From NCBI GenBank assembly GCA_945952355.1, contig CAMFIW010000053.1, positions 1 to 10,358 of the forward strand: a stretch of DNA of 10,358 nucleotides, read 5' to 3'. The stretch comes from an uncultured Phenylobacterium sp. Its GTDB lineage: Bacteria; Pseudomonadota; Alphaproteobacteria; Caulobacterales; Caulobacteraceae. Each line of letters begins with the position of its first letter. The stretch's first letter is position 1. Positions 1-6,735 of the stretch are shown piece by piece. The translations under genes were made by a program, and so were the position numbers. The notes under the pieces are model-generated. The model searched no databases, had not been told where the DNA came from, and saw only the letters and a list, made by a program, of their open reading frames with translations.

Positions 1-757
1 TCTCTCGACTGTGGTGCTGATCCCGCTTTTCGCCGTGGCGTTGAAGGCGGGGGCCCAGCCGCCATCAGAATTCCTGAAGGAGGCGTTCTCGGAGCGGGCG
101 CTCGCCGCCTATCGGCTGTCGTTCGGCGCGGCGCTTGTGGCCGCGACGGTCAACGGCGCCTTCGGGCTCGTCACCGCCTGGGCGCTCGTGCGCTACGACT
201 TTCCGCTGAAGGGGCTTGTCAACGGGCTGATCGACCTGCCATTCGCCCTGCCGACGGCCGTGGCCGGCATCGCGCTCACGGCGCTCTACGCCGAGAACGG
301 CTGGATCGGAGCTCTCGCCAAACCCCTGGGCTGGAAGATCGCCTACACGCCGCTGGGCGTGGTGGTGGCGCTGACCTTCATTGGACTGCCCTTCGTGGTG
401 CGCACCCTGGAGCCGGTGATGCGCGACCTGTCCGCCGACGTCGAAGAGGCCGCCGCCACGCTCGGCGCAGGCCGCATCGACACCATCCTTCGGGTTATCC
501 TGCCCGCGCTGACACCCGCTTGGCTGACCGGCTTCGCGCTCGCCTTCGCCCGGGGGGTGGGGGAGTACGGTTCGGTGATCTTCATCGCCGGAAACATGCC
601 CTACAAGTCGGAGATCGCACCCCTGCTGATCATTATCCAGCTCGAGGAATACAAGTACGCCGGGGCCGCCGCGATCGCCGTGGTGATGCTGGGCGTCTCC
701 TTCGCCATGCTGTTCGTCATCAACGCGATCCAAGCCTGGGCCCGGAGGCGCGCATGA
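1..757 (+). CDS. cysT: Sulfate/thiosulfate ABC transporter permease CysT (CysU), 5'-truncated by window edge
   Basis: Inner-membrane permease of the sulfate/thiosulfate importer, which pairs with CysW and is driven by the ATPase CysA. The frame is already open at base 2 and 251 residues are visible. By recalled alignment with the roughly 277-residue E. coli protein, about 20 N-terminal residues lie outside the window, so the GTG at 11 is probably internal (it sits inside the first membrane helix). Hydrophobic segments alternate with short loops. Counting from the GTG at 11, diagnostic stretches are [14 protein letters not shown] near residues 73-86, PFVVRT near 127-132, and the EAA loop that docks on the ATPase near 145-165 ([10 protein letters not shown]). 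FIAGN follows the GVGEYGSVI motif. The stop overlaps the cysW start in ATGA, so the two are translationally coupled. The CysT rather than CysW assignment comes from the FALPTAVAG and VIFIAGN signatures. Confidence 0.93.
   Translation, partial: LSTVVLIPLFAVALKAGAQPPSEFLKEAFSERALAAYRLSFGAALVAATVNGAFGLVTAWALVRYDFPLKGLVNGLIDLPFALPTAVAGIALTALYAENGWIGALAKPLGWKIAYTPLGVVVALTFIGLPFVVRTLEPVMRDLSADVEEAAATLGAGRIDTILRVILPALTPAWLTGFALAFARGVGEYGSVIFIAGNMPYKSEIAPLLIIIQLEEYKYAGAAAIAVVMLGVSFAMLFVINAIQAWARRRA
744..748 (+). promoter_or_regulatory. Shine-Dalgarno GGAGG that fixes the cysW start
   Basis: GGAGG lies 5 bases upstream of the ATG at 754. It supports that ATG over the earlier in-frame codon at 520, which would add 78 low-complexity residues read out of frame through cysT. 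Confidence 0.7.
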
Positions 758-1602
758 GCGGGCGGGCGCATGGCGCGGCGCACGAGGATGCGCCCTGGCT
801 GAAGGCCATTGTCCTGACGGTCGTGGCGGCCTTCCTGGTCCTGGTCCTCCTGCTGCCCATGGCGGTGGTCTTCGTCGAGGCCCTGCGCAAGGGGCTGGAC
901 CCCGCGCTCGCGGCGATCCGCTCGCCCGACGCCCAGGCGGCCATCCGGCTCACCCTGATCACCGCGGCCATCACCGTGCCGTTCAACGCCGTCTTCGGGG
1001 TCTGCGCGGCTTGGGCCGTCGCCAAGCACCGGTTCCCGGGCAAGGCCCTTTTGATCACCCTGATCGACCTGCCGTTCTCGGTCTCTCCGGTCGTGGCGGG
1101 ACTGATCTACGTGCTGATCTTCGGCGCCCAGGGCTGGTTCGGCGAATGGCTGCTCGACCACGACATCAAGATCATCTTCGCCCTGCCGGGCATCGCCCTG
1201 GCCACCATCTTCGTGACCTTCCCGTTCGTCGCCCGCGAACTGATCCCCCTGATGCAGGAGCAGGGGGTGGACGAGGAGGAGGCCGCCGTCTCCATGGGCG
1301 CCTCGGGCCTGCGCACCTTCTGGAGCGTCACGGCCCCCAATATCCGCTGGGGCCTGCTCTACGGAGTCCTGCTCTGCAACGCCCGCGCGATGGGGGAGTT
1401 CGGCGCCGTCTCGGTGGTCTCGGGGCACATCCGGGGCCTGACCAACACCATGCCCCTGCACATCGAGATCCTCTACAACGAGTACGATTTCGTCGGAGCC
1501 TTCTCCGTGGCGGCCCTCCTGTGCTTGCTGGCCGTCGTCACCCTGGTTCTCAAGACCCTGCTCGAAATCGCCCAGCCGCCCAGCCGGCGCGTGGGACACT
1601 GA
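754..1602 (+). CDS. cysW: Sulfate/thiosulfate ABC transporter permease CysW
   Basis: Second inner-membrane permease of the CysTWA importer, 282 residues, close to the usual length for CysW. The ATG at 754 overlaps the cysT stop by 4 bases. A first membrane helix spans about residues 18-42. [19 protein letters not shown] (about 103-121) is a CysW hallmark; CysT has FALPTAVAG at the same place. The EAA loop lies at about 174-195 ([19 protein letters not shown]) and should bind the CysA ATPase. [19 protein letters not shown] (about 210-228) is also typical. The cysA start follows 7 bases after the stop, so the three genes are surely one transcript. No frame damage is visible. Substrate (sulfate and/or thiosulfate) is assigned from the family; the binding protein that would refine it is outside the window. 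Confidence 0.95.
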   Translation: MSGRAHGAAHEDAPWLKAIVLTVVAAFLVLVLLLPMAVVFVEALRKGLDPALAAIRSPDAQAAIRLTLITAAITVPFNAVFGVCAAWAVAKHRFPGKALLITLIDLPFSVSPVVAGLIYVLIFGAQGWFGEWLLDHDIKIIFALPGIALATIFVTFPFVARELIPLMQEQGVDEEEAAVSMGASGLRTFWSVTAPNIRWGLLYGVLLCNARAMGEFGAVSVVSGHIRGLTNTMPLHIEILYNEYDFVGAFSVAALLCLLAVVTLVLKTLLEIAQPPSRRVGH

Positions 1603-1609
1603 CCCGACC

Positions 1610-2632
1610 ATGACCATCTCCATCCGATCCGTGGCCAAGACCTTCGGGCGTTTCCCGGCCCTGAACCGCGTCAGTCTGGAGATCGCCGACGGCGAACTCC
1701 TGGCCCTGCTGGGGCCGTCGGGCTCCGGAAAGACCACCCTGCTGCGCGCCATAGCCGGGCTGGAGTTCCCGAACGAGGGGCAGATCTTCTTCGGCGACCA
1801 GGACATGACCTATGCCAGCGCCGCGGCGCGCCGGGTGGGCTTCGTGTTCCAGCAATACGCCCTGTTCCGTCACATGAGCGTCGCCAAGAACATCGCCTTC
1901 GGCCTCGACGTGCGGAAGGGTAAGGCCAAGCCCTCCCGGGCGGATATCGCCGCCAAGGTCGACGAACTGCTGGCCCTGGTCGAACTGTCGGACCTCGGAA
2001 AGCGCTATCCGAACCAGCTCTCCGGCGGCCAGCGCCAGCGCGTCGCCCTGGCCCGGGCGCTCGCGGTCGATCCGAGCGTGCTCCTGCTCGACGAGCCCTT
2101 CGGCGCGTTGGACGCGACGGTCCGCAAGTCGCTGCGCAAGGAGGTGCGCCGCATCCACGACGCGACCGGCGTCACCACCATCTTCGTCACCCACGACCAG
2201 GAAGAGGCCCTGGAACTCGCCGACCGCGTCGCCATCCTGAAGGACGGCAAGATCCAGCAGGTCGGCACGCCTCGCGAGGTGCATGACGAGCCGGCGGACG
2301 CCTTCGTGGCGGGTTTCGTGGGCGAGGCCAATCGCATCGAGGGGACCGTTTCGGCCGGCCGCTTCTCCGCCGGCGAGGTGACGCTTCCGGCGCCAGGGGG
2401 CGCCGATGGCCCTGCGCTCGCCTTCGTGCGACCGCATCAGTTCGTCAAGGGCGGCGACATCGCGGTCACCGTGCGCCGGATCACCCAACAGGGCCCTCTG
2501 GTGCGCGTGGAGGGCGAGACAGCCTCAGGCCTATGGCTTGAAGCGGCCTTCGCTCGCGACCAGGCGAACGGCGCGGCGCCCGGCGACACGCTGAACCTGG
2601 GGATAGAACGGTCCCACATCTTCAACGCGTAG
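1610..2632 (+). CDS. cysA: Sulfate/thiosulfate import ATP-binding protein CysA
   Basis: Cytoplasmic ATPase that powers the CysT-CysW channel; 340 residues, slightly shorter than the roughly 365 of E. coli CysA. All ABC motifs are intact: Walker A GPSGSGKT at 35-42, Q-loop in FVFQQYALF (78-86), signature LSGGQ at 137-141, Walker B VLLLDEP at 157-163, D-loop ALD at 166-168 and H-loop histidine 195 (VTHDQEEA). [16 protein letters not shown] is a close match to the CysA consensus and argues against the molybdate or phosphate ATPases. Residues from about 243 to the end form the small C-terminal TOBE-like substrate-control domain. The start has only a weak GGGA about 13 bases upstream, so translation probably depends on coupling to cysW 7 bases earlier. 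No terminator hairpin with a T-run is seen after the stop. Confidence 0.95.
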   Translation: MTISIRSVAKTFGRFPALNRVSLEIADGELLALLGPSGSGKTTLLRAIAGLEFPNEGQIFFGDQDMTYASAAARRVGFVFQQYALFRHMSVAKNIAFGLDVRKGKAKPSRADIAAKVDELLALVELSDLGKRYPNQLSGGQRQRVALARALAVDPSVLLLDEPFGALDATVRKSLRKEVRRIHDATGVTTIFVTHDQEEALELADRVAILKDGKIQQVGTPREVHDEPADAFVAGFVGEANRIEGTVSAGRFSAGEVTLPAPGGADGPALAFVRPHQFVKGGDIAVTVRRITQQGPLVRVEGETASGLWLEAAFARDQANGAAPGDTLNLGIERSHIFNA

Positions 2633-2665
2633 GAAATCAGGTTCTACTTTAACGAGAGATTCACC

Positions 2666-2688
2666 GTGGGCCTGCGAAATGCACCCGC
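2666..2688 (+). promoter_or_regulatory. Possible RNA hairpin touching the start codon of the TadE-like gene
   Basis: GTGGG at 2666-2670 can pair with CCCGC at 2684-2688 (one G-T pair), and TGC at 2673-2675 with GCA at 2681-2683. This leaves a CC bulge and a GAAAT loop. The stem ends at the base before the ATG at 2689, and no clear Shine-Dalgarno sequence precedes that ATG. There is no T-run, so it does not look like an intrinsic terminator. In GC-rich DNA such pairing can be chance. Confidence 0.25.
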
Positions 2689-3087
2689 ATGGAACTGCTC
2701 GCCGGTCTCTTCGCCAGACTACGCGCCTCGCCCCGCCGGGCGTTGCTGGTCGAAGCGGCGTTCCTGGTCCCCGCCTTCGGGCTCCTCGCCGTCGGCGTCT
2801 TCGAATGGGGCGGCTATTTCTGGCTGCAGCACAGGGTCCAGGCCGCGGCCGACCTCGCCCGTCTGGCCGCCACCGCGGACGCCGACCCGGCCAGCCGCCA
2901 CGCCCTCGCACGCGCCGCCGCCGAGAAGGCGCTCGCCGGCAAGGTGGCCGACCTGGACCTCAAGTCCGGCCCTGACGGCGCCCGTGTCCGCCTGGCCTAC
3001 GACGCCTCCGCCTCGCCGATCTTCGCGCTCGGCGGCGTCGTGCCCTTGCCGCCGCCCATGATCGTTCGGCTGAGCGCCGCCGACTGA
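2689..3087 (+). CDS. TadE-like pseudopilin-type membrane protein (orphan)
   Basis: Small protein of 132 residues with the layout of the TadE/TadF family: a short basic N-terminus (arginines at 10, 12, 16, 17), then a single hydrophobic helix at about 18-46. This is followed by the QAAADLARLAA-type heptad stretch (51-61) and an extracytoplasmic tail rich in small residues. The two family glutamates are present: E22 in LLVEAAFLVP and E39 in GVFEWGGYF. The family's usual small residue before the processing site is alanine 18 here, not glycine. TadE proteins serve tight-adherence (Flp) pili, but no other tad/cpa gene is visible, so pilus work is only inferred. The ATG at 2689 is the only suitable start in this frame; the GTG at 2666 and ATG at 2679 are in other frames. 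It lies 56 bases after cysA and could be read through from that operon. Confidence 0.72.
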   Translation: MELLAGLFARLRASPRRALLVEAAFLVPAFGLLAVGVFEWGGYFWLQHRVQAAADLARLAATADADPASRHALARAAAEKALAGKVADLDLKSGPDGARVRLAYDASASPIFALGGVVPLPPPMIVRLSAAD

Positions 3088-3088
3088 C

Positions 3089-4066
3089 CTATTGCTGCTG
3101 TTGCTGCTGCTGGTCGTAGCGCAAGCCGCCGCTTGGCCCGCGCCGCCGCCCGTTGCGCGCGAAAGCCGGTTGAGCGACCCGGATGAACTCCGGCTCGGTC
3201 AGGGCCGCGCGGGCCCGCCGCACCGACACGCCCACGGCCAGCTGGCTCTCGGCCTCGCCCTTGTAGACCCCACGCGACGGCGGCACGTCGTTGTAGTCGC
3301 GGCCCACGGCGGCGGCGATGTGGCGCTCGCCGGCGATCACGTTGTTGGTCGGGTCGAGCCCGATCCAGCGCACTGAGGGGAGGAAGACCTCGACCCAGGC
3401 ATGGGTCGCGTCCGGGTCGGAGCGATCCCCACCCTTGCGGTCGGTGAACAGGTAGCCCGAGACGTAGCGCGCCGGTATGCCCCAGGCCCGGCAGATGGCG
3501 ATCATCACGTGGGAGAAGTCCTGGCAGACGCCTTTGCGCAGGCCCAGCGAGACATCGATCTCGCTCTCGGCGTCGGTCACCCCCGGCTCGTAGGCGAAGG
3601 CGCCGTAGATCGCCTCCGACAGCTCGCGCACTGCGGTCAGGGGGTCCCGCGCCCGCAGGTGTTCCAGCTGGAGTTCGGCCACGAACGCCTTCAGCGCCGG
3701 TGTCTCCACCGCGAAGCCGTGATGCCGCAGGAAATCGAAGTTCTCGCCGCGCACGAAGTCGCTCTTCAACCGGTCCCACTCGCCCATGTCGAGCTGGTCC
3801 GGCAGGGCGGGCGCCGCCTGGGTCTCCACCGCCGATCGGGCGGTGATGTTCAACCGGCTGTGCGGCTGCGGCACGTCGAAATGATAGACGGCGTTGCCAT
3901 AGGCGTCGGCGTAGGAAAACAGCTGGGCCGGCGGATCGAGATCGAGCTCGAACGACACCAGCCGCTGGCGCGCGCCCTTCTGGGGCTGCATCCATACCTC
4001 CATCACGCTTTCGCGGACGGGCTCGGCATAGTGGTACTGGGTGACGTGGCGGACTTCCAAAAGCAT
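3089..4066 (-). CDS. Transglutaminase-fold family protein with C-terminal polyglutamine tail
   Basis: Predicted cytoplasmic protein of 325 residues. The first 80 or so (starting MLLEVRHVTQYHYAEPV) match the bacterial transglutaminase N-terminal domain; the catalytic core follows at about 140-245. A full cysteine triad is visible: C181 in KGVCQDFSH, H222 in ATHAWVEVF and D238 in GLDPTNN. Such proteins may act as peptidases, amidases or acyl transferases; the actual reaction is unknown. The chosen ATG (first base at 4066) has GAGAG a few bases upstream and lies 11 bases after the alpha-E stop. An in-frame extension upstream through the alpha-E gene is not protein-like. The C-terminal extension after about 290 is basic and ends in seven consecutive glutamines (319-325). 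It is the last gene of the three-gene operon; its stop is one base from the stop of the convergent TadE-like gene. Confidence 0.9.
   Translation of the reverse strand: MLLEVRHVTQYHYAEPVRESVMEVWMQPQKGARQRLVSFELDLDPPAQLFSYADAYGNAVYHFDVPQPHSRLNITARSAVETQAAPALPDQLDMGEWDRLKSDFVRGENFDFLRHHGFAVETPALKAFVAELQLEHLRARDPLTAVRELSEAIYGAFAYEPGVTDAESEIDVSLGLRKGVCQDFSHVMIAICRAWGIPARYVSGYLFTDRKGGDRSDPDATHAWVEVFLPSVRWIGLDPTNNVIAGERHIAAAVGRDYNDVPPSRGVYKGEAESQLAVGVSVRRARAALTEPEFIRVAQPAFARNGRRRGPSGGLRYDQQQQQQQ
3092..3112 (-). repeat. CAG/CAA trinucleotide tract coding a seven-glutamine C-terminus
   Basis: Seven glutamine codons in a row (five CAG and two CAA, read on the minus strand) directly before the TAG stop of the transglutaminase-fold gene. 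The mix of codons argues for a short coding tract and not a pure microsatellite, though slippage remains possible. Confidence 0.85.
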
Positions 4067-4077
4067 CAGCTGTCTCT

Positions 4078-5022
4078 CTACGCCGGAAGCCGCATCTCGA
4101 GCGGGTAGGCGACGAAGGTCTCGTAGATCGCCGCATGGATCGCGGCGCACTCGTCCAGCACGGTGGTCAGCAGGGCGCCGGCCCCGTTGAGCTGCAGGTT
4201 CTCGACGTCGGCATACTGTAGCCGCGCCTTCAGCCGCCCCGCCAGCCGCTCGGCGCTGGCCGCGCCGGCATGTTCCACATAGCGCGCGGCGCCGCCGAGG
4301 TGCTCCTCGATCCGCGCCGTAGTGAAGCGCATGGACCGGGGGAAGTCCTCGTCGAACATCAGGAATTCGAGGATCAGCCGCGGCTGTATGTCGGCCGTGT
4401 ACCGCCGCAGATATGGCTCCAGCGCGCAACTCATACGCAGGAGACTGGTCAGGGCGAAATGGTCGGTCATGGTGCGCCGCTGCCGGTCGGCGAAGCACAC
4501 CTCGAGCAGCCGGCCGATGAGCTGCGCGCGCTCCAGATAGATGCCGAGCAGCAGGAACCGCCAGCCTTCGCCGTGGCTCATGGTGGCGTCCGCCGCCCCC
4601 TTGAACAGGTGCAAGTCGGCGATGATGTCATGTAGGAAGGCCGAGGATCCGTCGGCGAAGGCCTTCGCCGCCGCCGGATCGGTCACCCTCAGATAGATCA
4701 GATTCAGCCGCTCCCAGGTCTCGGTGGTGATCTGGTCGCGCACCTGACGGGCATTCTCGCGGGCCCGCGCGATCGACGTGGTGATCGAGCCGCCGTCCTC
4801 GCGGTCGAAGGCCAGGGACAGGGCCGCTTCATAGGGCGTGACCGTCTTGTCGATGTCCTGTTCGCCGACCGCCGACAGCGCGATCCGCGCCACCTCCGCA
4901 GCGCCCTCGGTGCGGTCGAGCGTGGCGTTCAGCATCACGTCCGACAGTCGCGCCATGTGCTCGGCGCGCTCCACATAGCGGCCGATCCAGTAGAGGCTGT
5001 CGGCGACCCTCGCGAGCATCAT
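4078..5022 (-). CDS. Alpha-E domain protein (DUF403)
   Basis: 314-residue, almost entirely helical protein of the alpha-E family. The start MMLARVADSLYWIGRYVERAE is the family signature (usual form MLSRTADSLYWMxRYxERAE). Other typical parts are LNLIYLRVTDP (about 107-117), FLLLGIYLERAQLIGRLL (about 156-173) and LEFLMFDEDFPRSMRF (about 215-230). No enzymatic motif is known for the family; it travels with circularly permuted ATP-grasp and transglutaminase-fold genes and may be a partner or scaffold. Two tandem ATGs (first bases at 5022 and 5019) are possible starts. AGGA within an A-rich run (5031-5038) sits 8 bases before the first, favouring it. The start overlaps the stop of a 13-codon open frame described separately. 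Confidence 0.92.
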   Translation of the reverse strand: MMLARVADSLYWIGRYVERAEHMARLSDVMLNATLDRTEGAAEVARIALSAVGEQDIDKTVTPYEAALSLAFDREDGGSITTSIARARENARQVRDQITTETWERLNLIYLRVTDPAAAKAFADGSSAFLHDIIADLHLFKGAADATMSHGEGWRFLLLGIYLERAQLIGRLLEVCFADRQRRTMTDHFALTSLLRMSCALEPYLRRYTADIQPRLILEFLMFDEDFPRSMRFTTARIEEHLGGAARYVEHAGAASAERLAGRLKARLQYADVENLQLNGAGALLTTVLDECAAIHAAIYETFVAYPLEMRLPA

Positions 5023-5060
5023 CCTCGCGGTCCTTTTTGACCGAGATTGGCGAGCCTCAT
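5019..5060 (-). CDS. Candidate 13-codon coupling open reading frame between ATP-grasp and alpha-E genes
   Basis: The minus strand reads ATG at 5060 and, 13 codons later, TGA at 5021-5019 (peptide MRLANLGQKGPRG). The start overlaps the ATP-grasp stop as ATGA (5060-5057), and the stop overlaps the alpha-E start as ATGA (5022-5019). An AAGGAGG at 5068-5074 lies 7 bases upstream of the ATG and is the strongest Shine-Dalgarno match I found in the window. It would otherwise serve no gene, since the alpha-E start is 45 bases further on. I infer a role in handing ribosomes from one gene to the next, not a functional peptide. The peptide itself is not recognised. Chance cannot be excluded, because the SD also encodes GKEA of the ATP-grasp C-terminus. 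Confidence 0.45.
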   Translation of the reverse strand: MRLANLGQKGPRG

Positions 5061-6538
5061 GGCTGGGCCTCCTTGCCGAGCGCGTCGGCGGTCAGCACCC
5101 AGGTGTCCTTCGATCCGCCGCCCTGGCTGGAATTGACCACCAGCGAGCCCTTCTTCAGCGCCACCCGGGTCAGCGCCCCCGGCGTCACCACGATCTTCTC
5201 GCCCGACAGAATGAACGGCCGCAGGTCCACGTGCCGCGGATCGATCGTTCCGTCGATCAGGCAGGGTGCGGTCGATAGCTGGATGGTGGGCTGGGCGATA
5301 TAGTTGTCCGGATCGGCCTTCACGGCTTCGGCGAAGGCTTCGCGCTCCTTGGTGCTGGCGTGCGGGCCCACCAGCATGCCGTAGCCGCCCGAAGCGCCCA
5401 CCGCCTTGACCACCAACTTGTCGAGATTGGCCAGCACGTGGCTGAGCTGGGCCGGTTCGCGGCAGAGGAACGTCTCGATATTGGGCAGGATGGCGTCCTC
5501 GCCCAGATAGTAGCGAATGATCTCCGGCACATAGGCATAGACCGCCTTGTCGTCCGCCACGCCGGTGCCCGGGGCGTTGCAGATCACCACGTTGCCGGCC
5601 CGGTAGGCGTTGAACAGCCCGGCCACGCCCAGGCCGGAATCGCGCCGGAAGGTGAGGGGGTCGATGAAATCGTCGTCCACGCGGCGATAGATCACGTCGA
5701 TCCGGCGCAGCCCCGTGGTGGTGCGCATGTAGACCATGTTGTCGTGCACCACGAGGTCGCGGCCCTCGACCAGCGGCGCGCCCATCAGACGCGCCAGGTA
5801 GGCGTGCTCGTAATAGGCGGAGTTGTAGACGCCGGGCGTCAGCACCACGACCTGCGGATTGGGCCGCCAGTCGGCCGCCATGCTCTTCAGCGTCGCCAGG
5901 AGCAGGTCCGGATAGCGGTCGACGCTGCGCACGCCCGCCGCACGGAACGTGCCGGGAAAGGTCCGCTTCGACGCCTCGCGGTTGGCCAGCATGTACGACA
6001 CGCCGGACGGGACCCTCAGATTGTCCTCCAGCACGGCGAAGGCGCCGTCCGGCTGGCGGATCAGGTCAGAGCCGCAGACGTTCGCATAGGCCTGATGCGG
6101 CACATACAGGTTCTGCATCTCGCGCCGATAGGAAGGCGCGCACAGCACCAGTTCGCGAGGCACCACCCCGTCCATCAGGATCTGCTGCTCGCCGTAGATG
6201 TCGGCGAGGAACATGTTCAGGGCGCGCAACCGCTGGGTCAGGCCCGCTTCGATCTTCGCCCACTCCGCCGCCGGAATGATCCTCGGCAGGAGGTCGGTCG
6301 GAATGATCCGCTCGGTGGAGCTCTCGCCGCCGTAGACGGTGAAGGTGATCCCCTGCAGCAGAAAGAAGCGCTCAAGCGTCTTCTGGCGCTCGGCCAGGTC
6401 GGTCTCGCTGAGAGTCTGCACCCGCTGAGCCAGCGCGGCGTAGTGCGGCCGCACCCCGCCCGCGGCGGTGATCATCTCGTCATAGGGCGCTCCGGGGCGT
6501 TCGAGGTCCGCCTCATCCGTTCGTCGCGCCGTCGCCAC
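5057..6538 (-). CDS. Circularly permuted ATP-grasp type 2 family protein (DUF404/DUF407)
   Basis: Predicted ATP-dependent carboxylate-amine ligase of the circularly permuted ATP-grasp group; 493 residues from the chosen GTG, near the usual 470-490. Visible landmarks in order: YDEM and RPHY (19-33), YGGESSTERIIPTDLLPRII (69-88), GAFAVLEDNLRVPSGVSYML (165-184, with E171 and N173), ATP-loop-like KAVGASGGYGM (378-388), QPTIQLSTAP (416-425), DLRPFIL (438-444) and VVNSSQGGGSKDTWVL (467-482). These are the strongly conserved parts of the family and look intact. Substrates are unknown. The GTG (first base at 6538) is preferred because GGAG lies 6 bases upstream and homologues begin shortly before the YDEM motif. 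An in-frame ATG at 6712 would add 58 residues that do not resemble the family. It heads the operon with the alpha-E and transglutaminase-fold genes and diverges from tamA. Confidence 0.92.
   Translation of the reverse strand: MATARRTDEADLERPGAPYDEMITAAGGVRPHYAALAQRVQTLSETDLAERQKTLERFFLLQGITFTVYGGESSTERIIPTDLLPRIIPAAEWAKIEAGLTQRLRALNMFLADIYGEQQILMDGVVPRELVLCAPSYRREMQNLYVPHQAYANVCGSDLIRQPDGAFAVLEDNLRVPSGVSYMLANREASKRTFPGTFRAAGVRSVDRYPDLLLATLKSMAADWRPNPQVVVLTPGVYNSAYYEHAYLARLMGAPLVEGRDLVVHDNMVYMRTTTGLRRIDVIYRRVDDDFIDPLTFRRDSGLGVAGLFNAYRAGNVVICNAPGTGVADDKAVYAYVPEIIRYYLGEDAILPNIETFLCREPAQLSHVLANLDKLVVKAVGASGGYGMLVGPHASTKEREAFAEAVKADPDNYIAQPTIQLSTAPCLIDGTIDPRHVDLRPFILSGEKIVVTPGALTRVALKKGSLVVNSSQGGGSKDTWVLTADALGKEAQP
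5068..5074 (-). promoter_or_regulatory. Strong Shine-Dalgarno sequence AAGGAGG at the end of the ATP-grasp gene
   Basis: Minus-strand AAGGAGG, 7 bases before the ATG at 5060 that opens the 13-codon frame. It is too far (45 bases) from the alpha-E ATG to serve it directly. Confidence 0.5.
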
Positions 6539-6544
6539 CCCAAG

Positions 6545-6548
6545 CTCC
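6545..6548 (-). promoter_or_regulatory. Shine-Dalgarno GGAG that selects the GTG start of the ATP-grasp gene
   Basis: Minus-strand GGAG 6 bases upstream of the GTG at 6538. It is the main reason to prefer this start over two in-frame TTG codons just upstream and the ATG at 6712. Confidence 0.55.
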
Positions 6549-6591
6549 AATTCCAAAATCCCTTCCGCGTCCGGCGTGTCGACCTTAGAGC

Positions 6592-6613
6592 CCAGTCCGG
6601 CGCACCGGACAGG
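6592..6613. repeat. 22-bp inverted repeat in the ATP-grasp leader (operator or hairpin candidate)
   Basis: GTCCGG at 6595-6600 and CCGGAC at 6605-6610 flank a 4-base centre. After one A-A mismatch on each side the symmetry continues with CC (6592-6593) and GG (6612-6613). It lies 54-75 bases upstream of the GTG start of the ATP-grasp gene, where a repressor or activator site or a leader hairpin would be expected. No protein family can be named from it. Confidence 0.35.
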
Positions 6614-6705
6614 ATTTCGGAATCGACGGCCGCGCCAGCCGCGGGCGCCCAGCATTTGGGCAAAGTTCTGCCTAACAGGAAAGCACCTTGCTTGATCTCG
6701 ACTGG

Positions 6706-6735
6706 GTGACATCCGCGTGCGGGCAGGGCTAGATC
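6706..6735 (+). promoter_or_regulatory. Candidate housekeeping-sigma promoter of tamA
   Basis: GTGACA at 6706-6711 matches TTGACA at five of six places. GCTAGATC at 6728-6735 fits the Caulobacter-type -10 consensus GCTANAW fully. The spacing (16 bases between GTGACA and GCTAGATC) is in the workable range. Transcription would start near 6742, leaving a leader of about 20 bases before the TTG start. The downstream arm of a TTGATCT/AGATCAA inverted repeat overlaps this -10. Confidence 0.5.

Noticed and set aside
601..1806. Open frame of 401 codons on the minus strand across cysT, cysW and cysA
   Set aside because: Crosses three real gene boundaries and is low-complexity; an antisense shadow.
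1610..2632. Molybdate or other anion ATPase instead of CysA
   Set aside because: The [16 protein letters not shown] stretch and the adjoining CysT- and CysW-type permeases fit the sulfate system better.
2621..2650. Promoter for the TadE-like gene in the AT-richer stretch after cysA
   Set aside because: TTCAAC and TACTTT match the -35 and -10 consensus at only about half the positions each.
2666..2690. GTG at 2666 or ATG at 2679 as the start of the TadE-like gene
   Set aside because: Both are in other reading frames that lack the hydrophobic helix and family glutamates.
3122..3135. CAAGC/GCTTG stem-loop near the convergent gene ends as a terminator
   Set aside because: Only five pairs, no T-run on either strand, and it lies inside the transglutaminase coding region.
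5360..6709. Open frame of 449 codons on the plus strand opposite the ATP-grasp gene
   Set aside because: Rich in histidine, arginine and glutamine with no domain pattern; a shadow of the conserved minus-strand gene.
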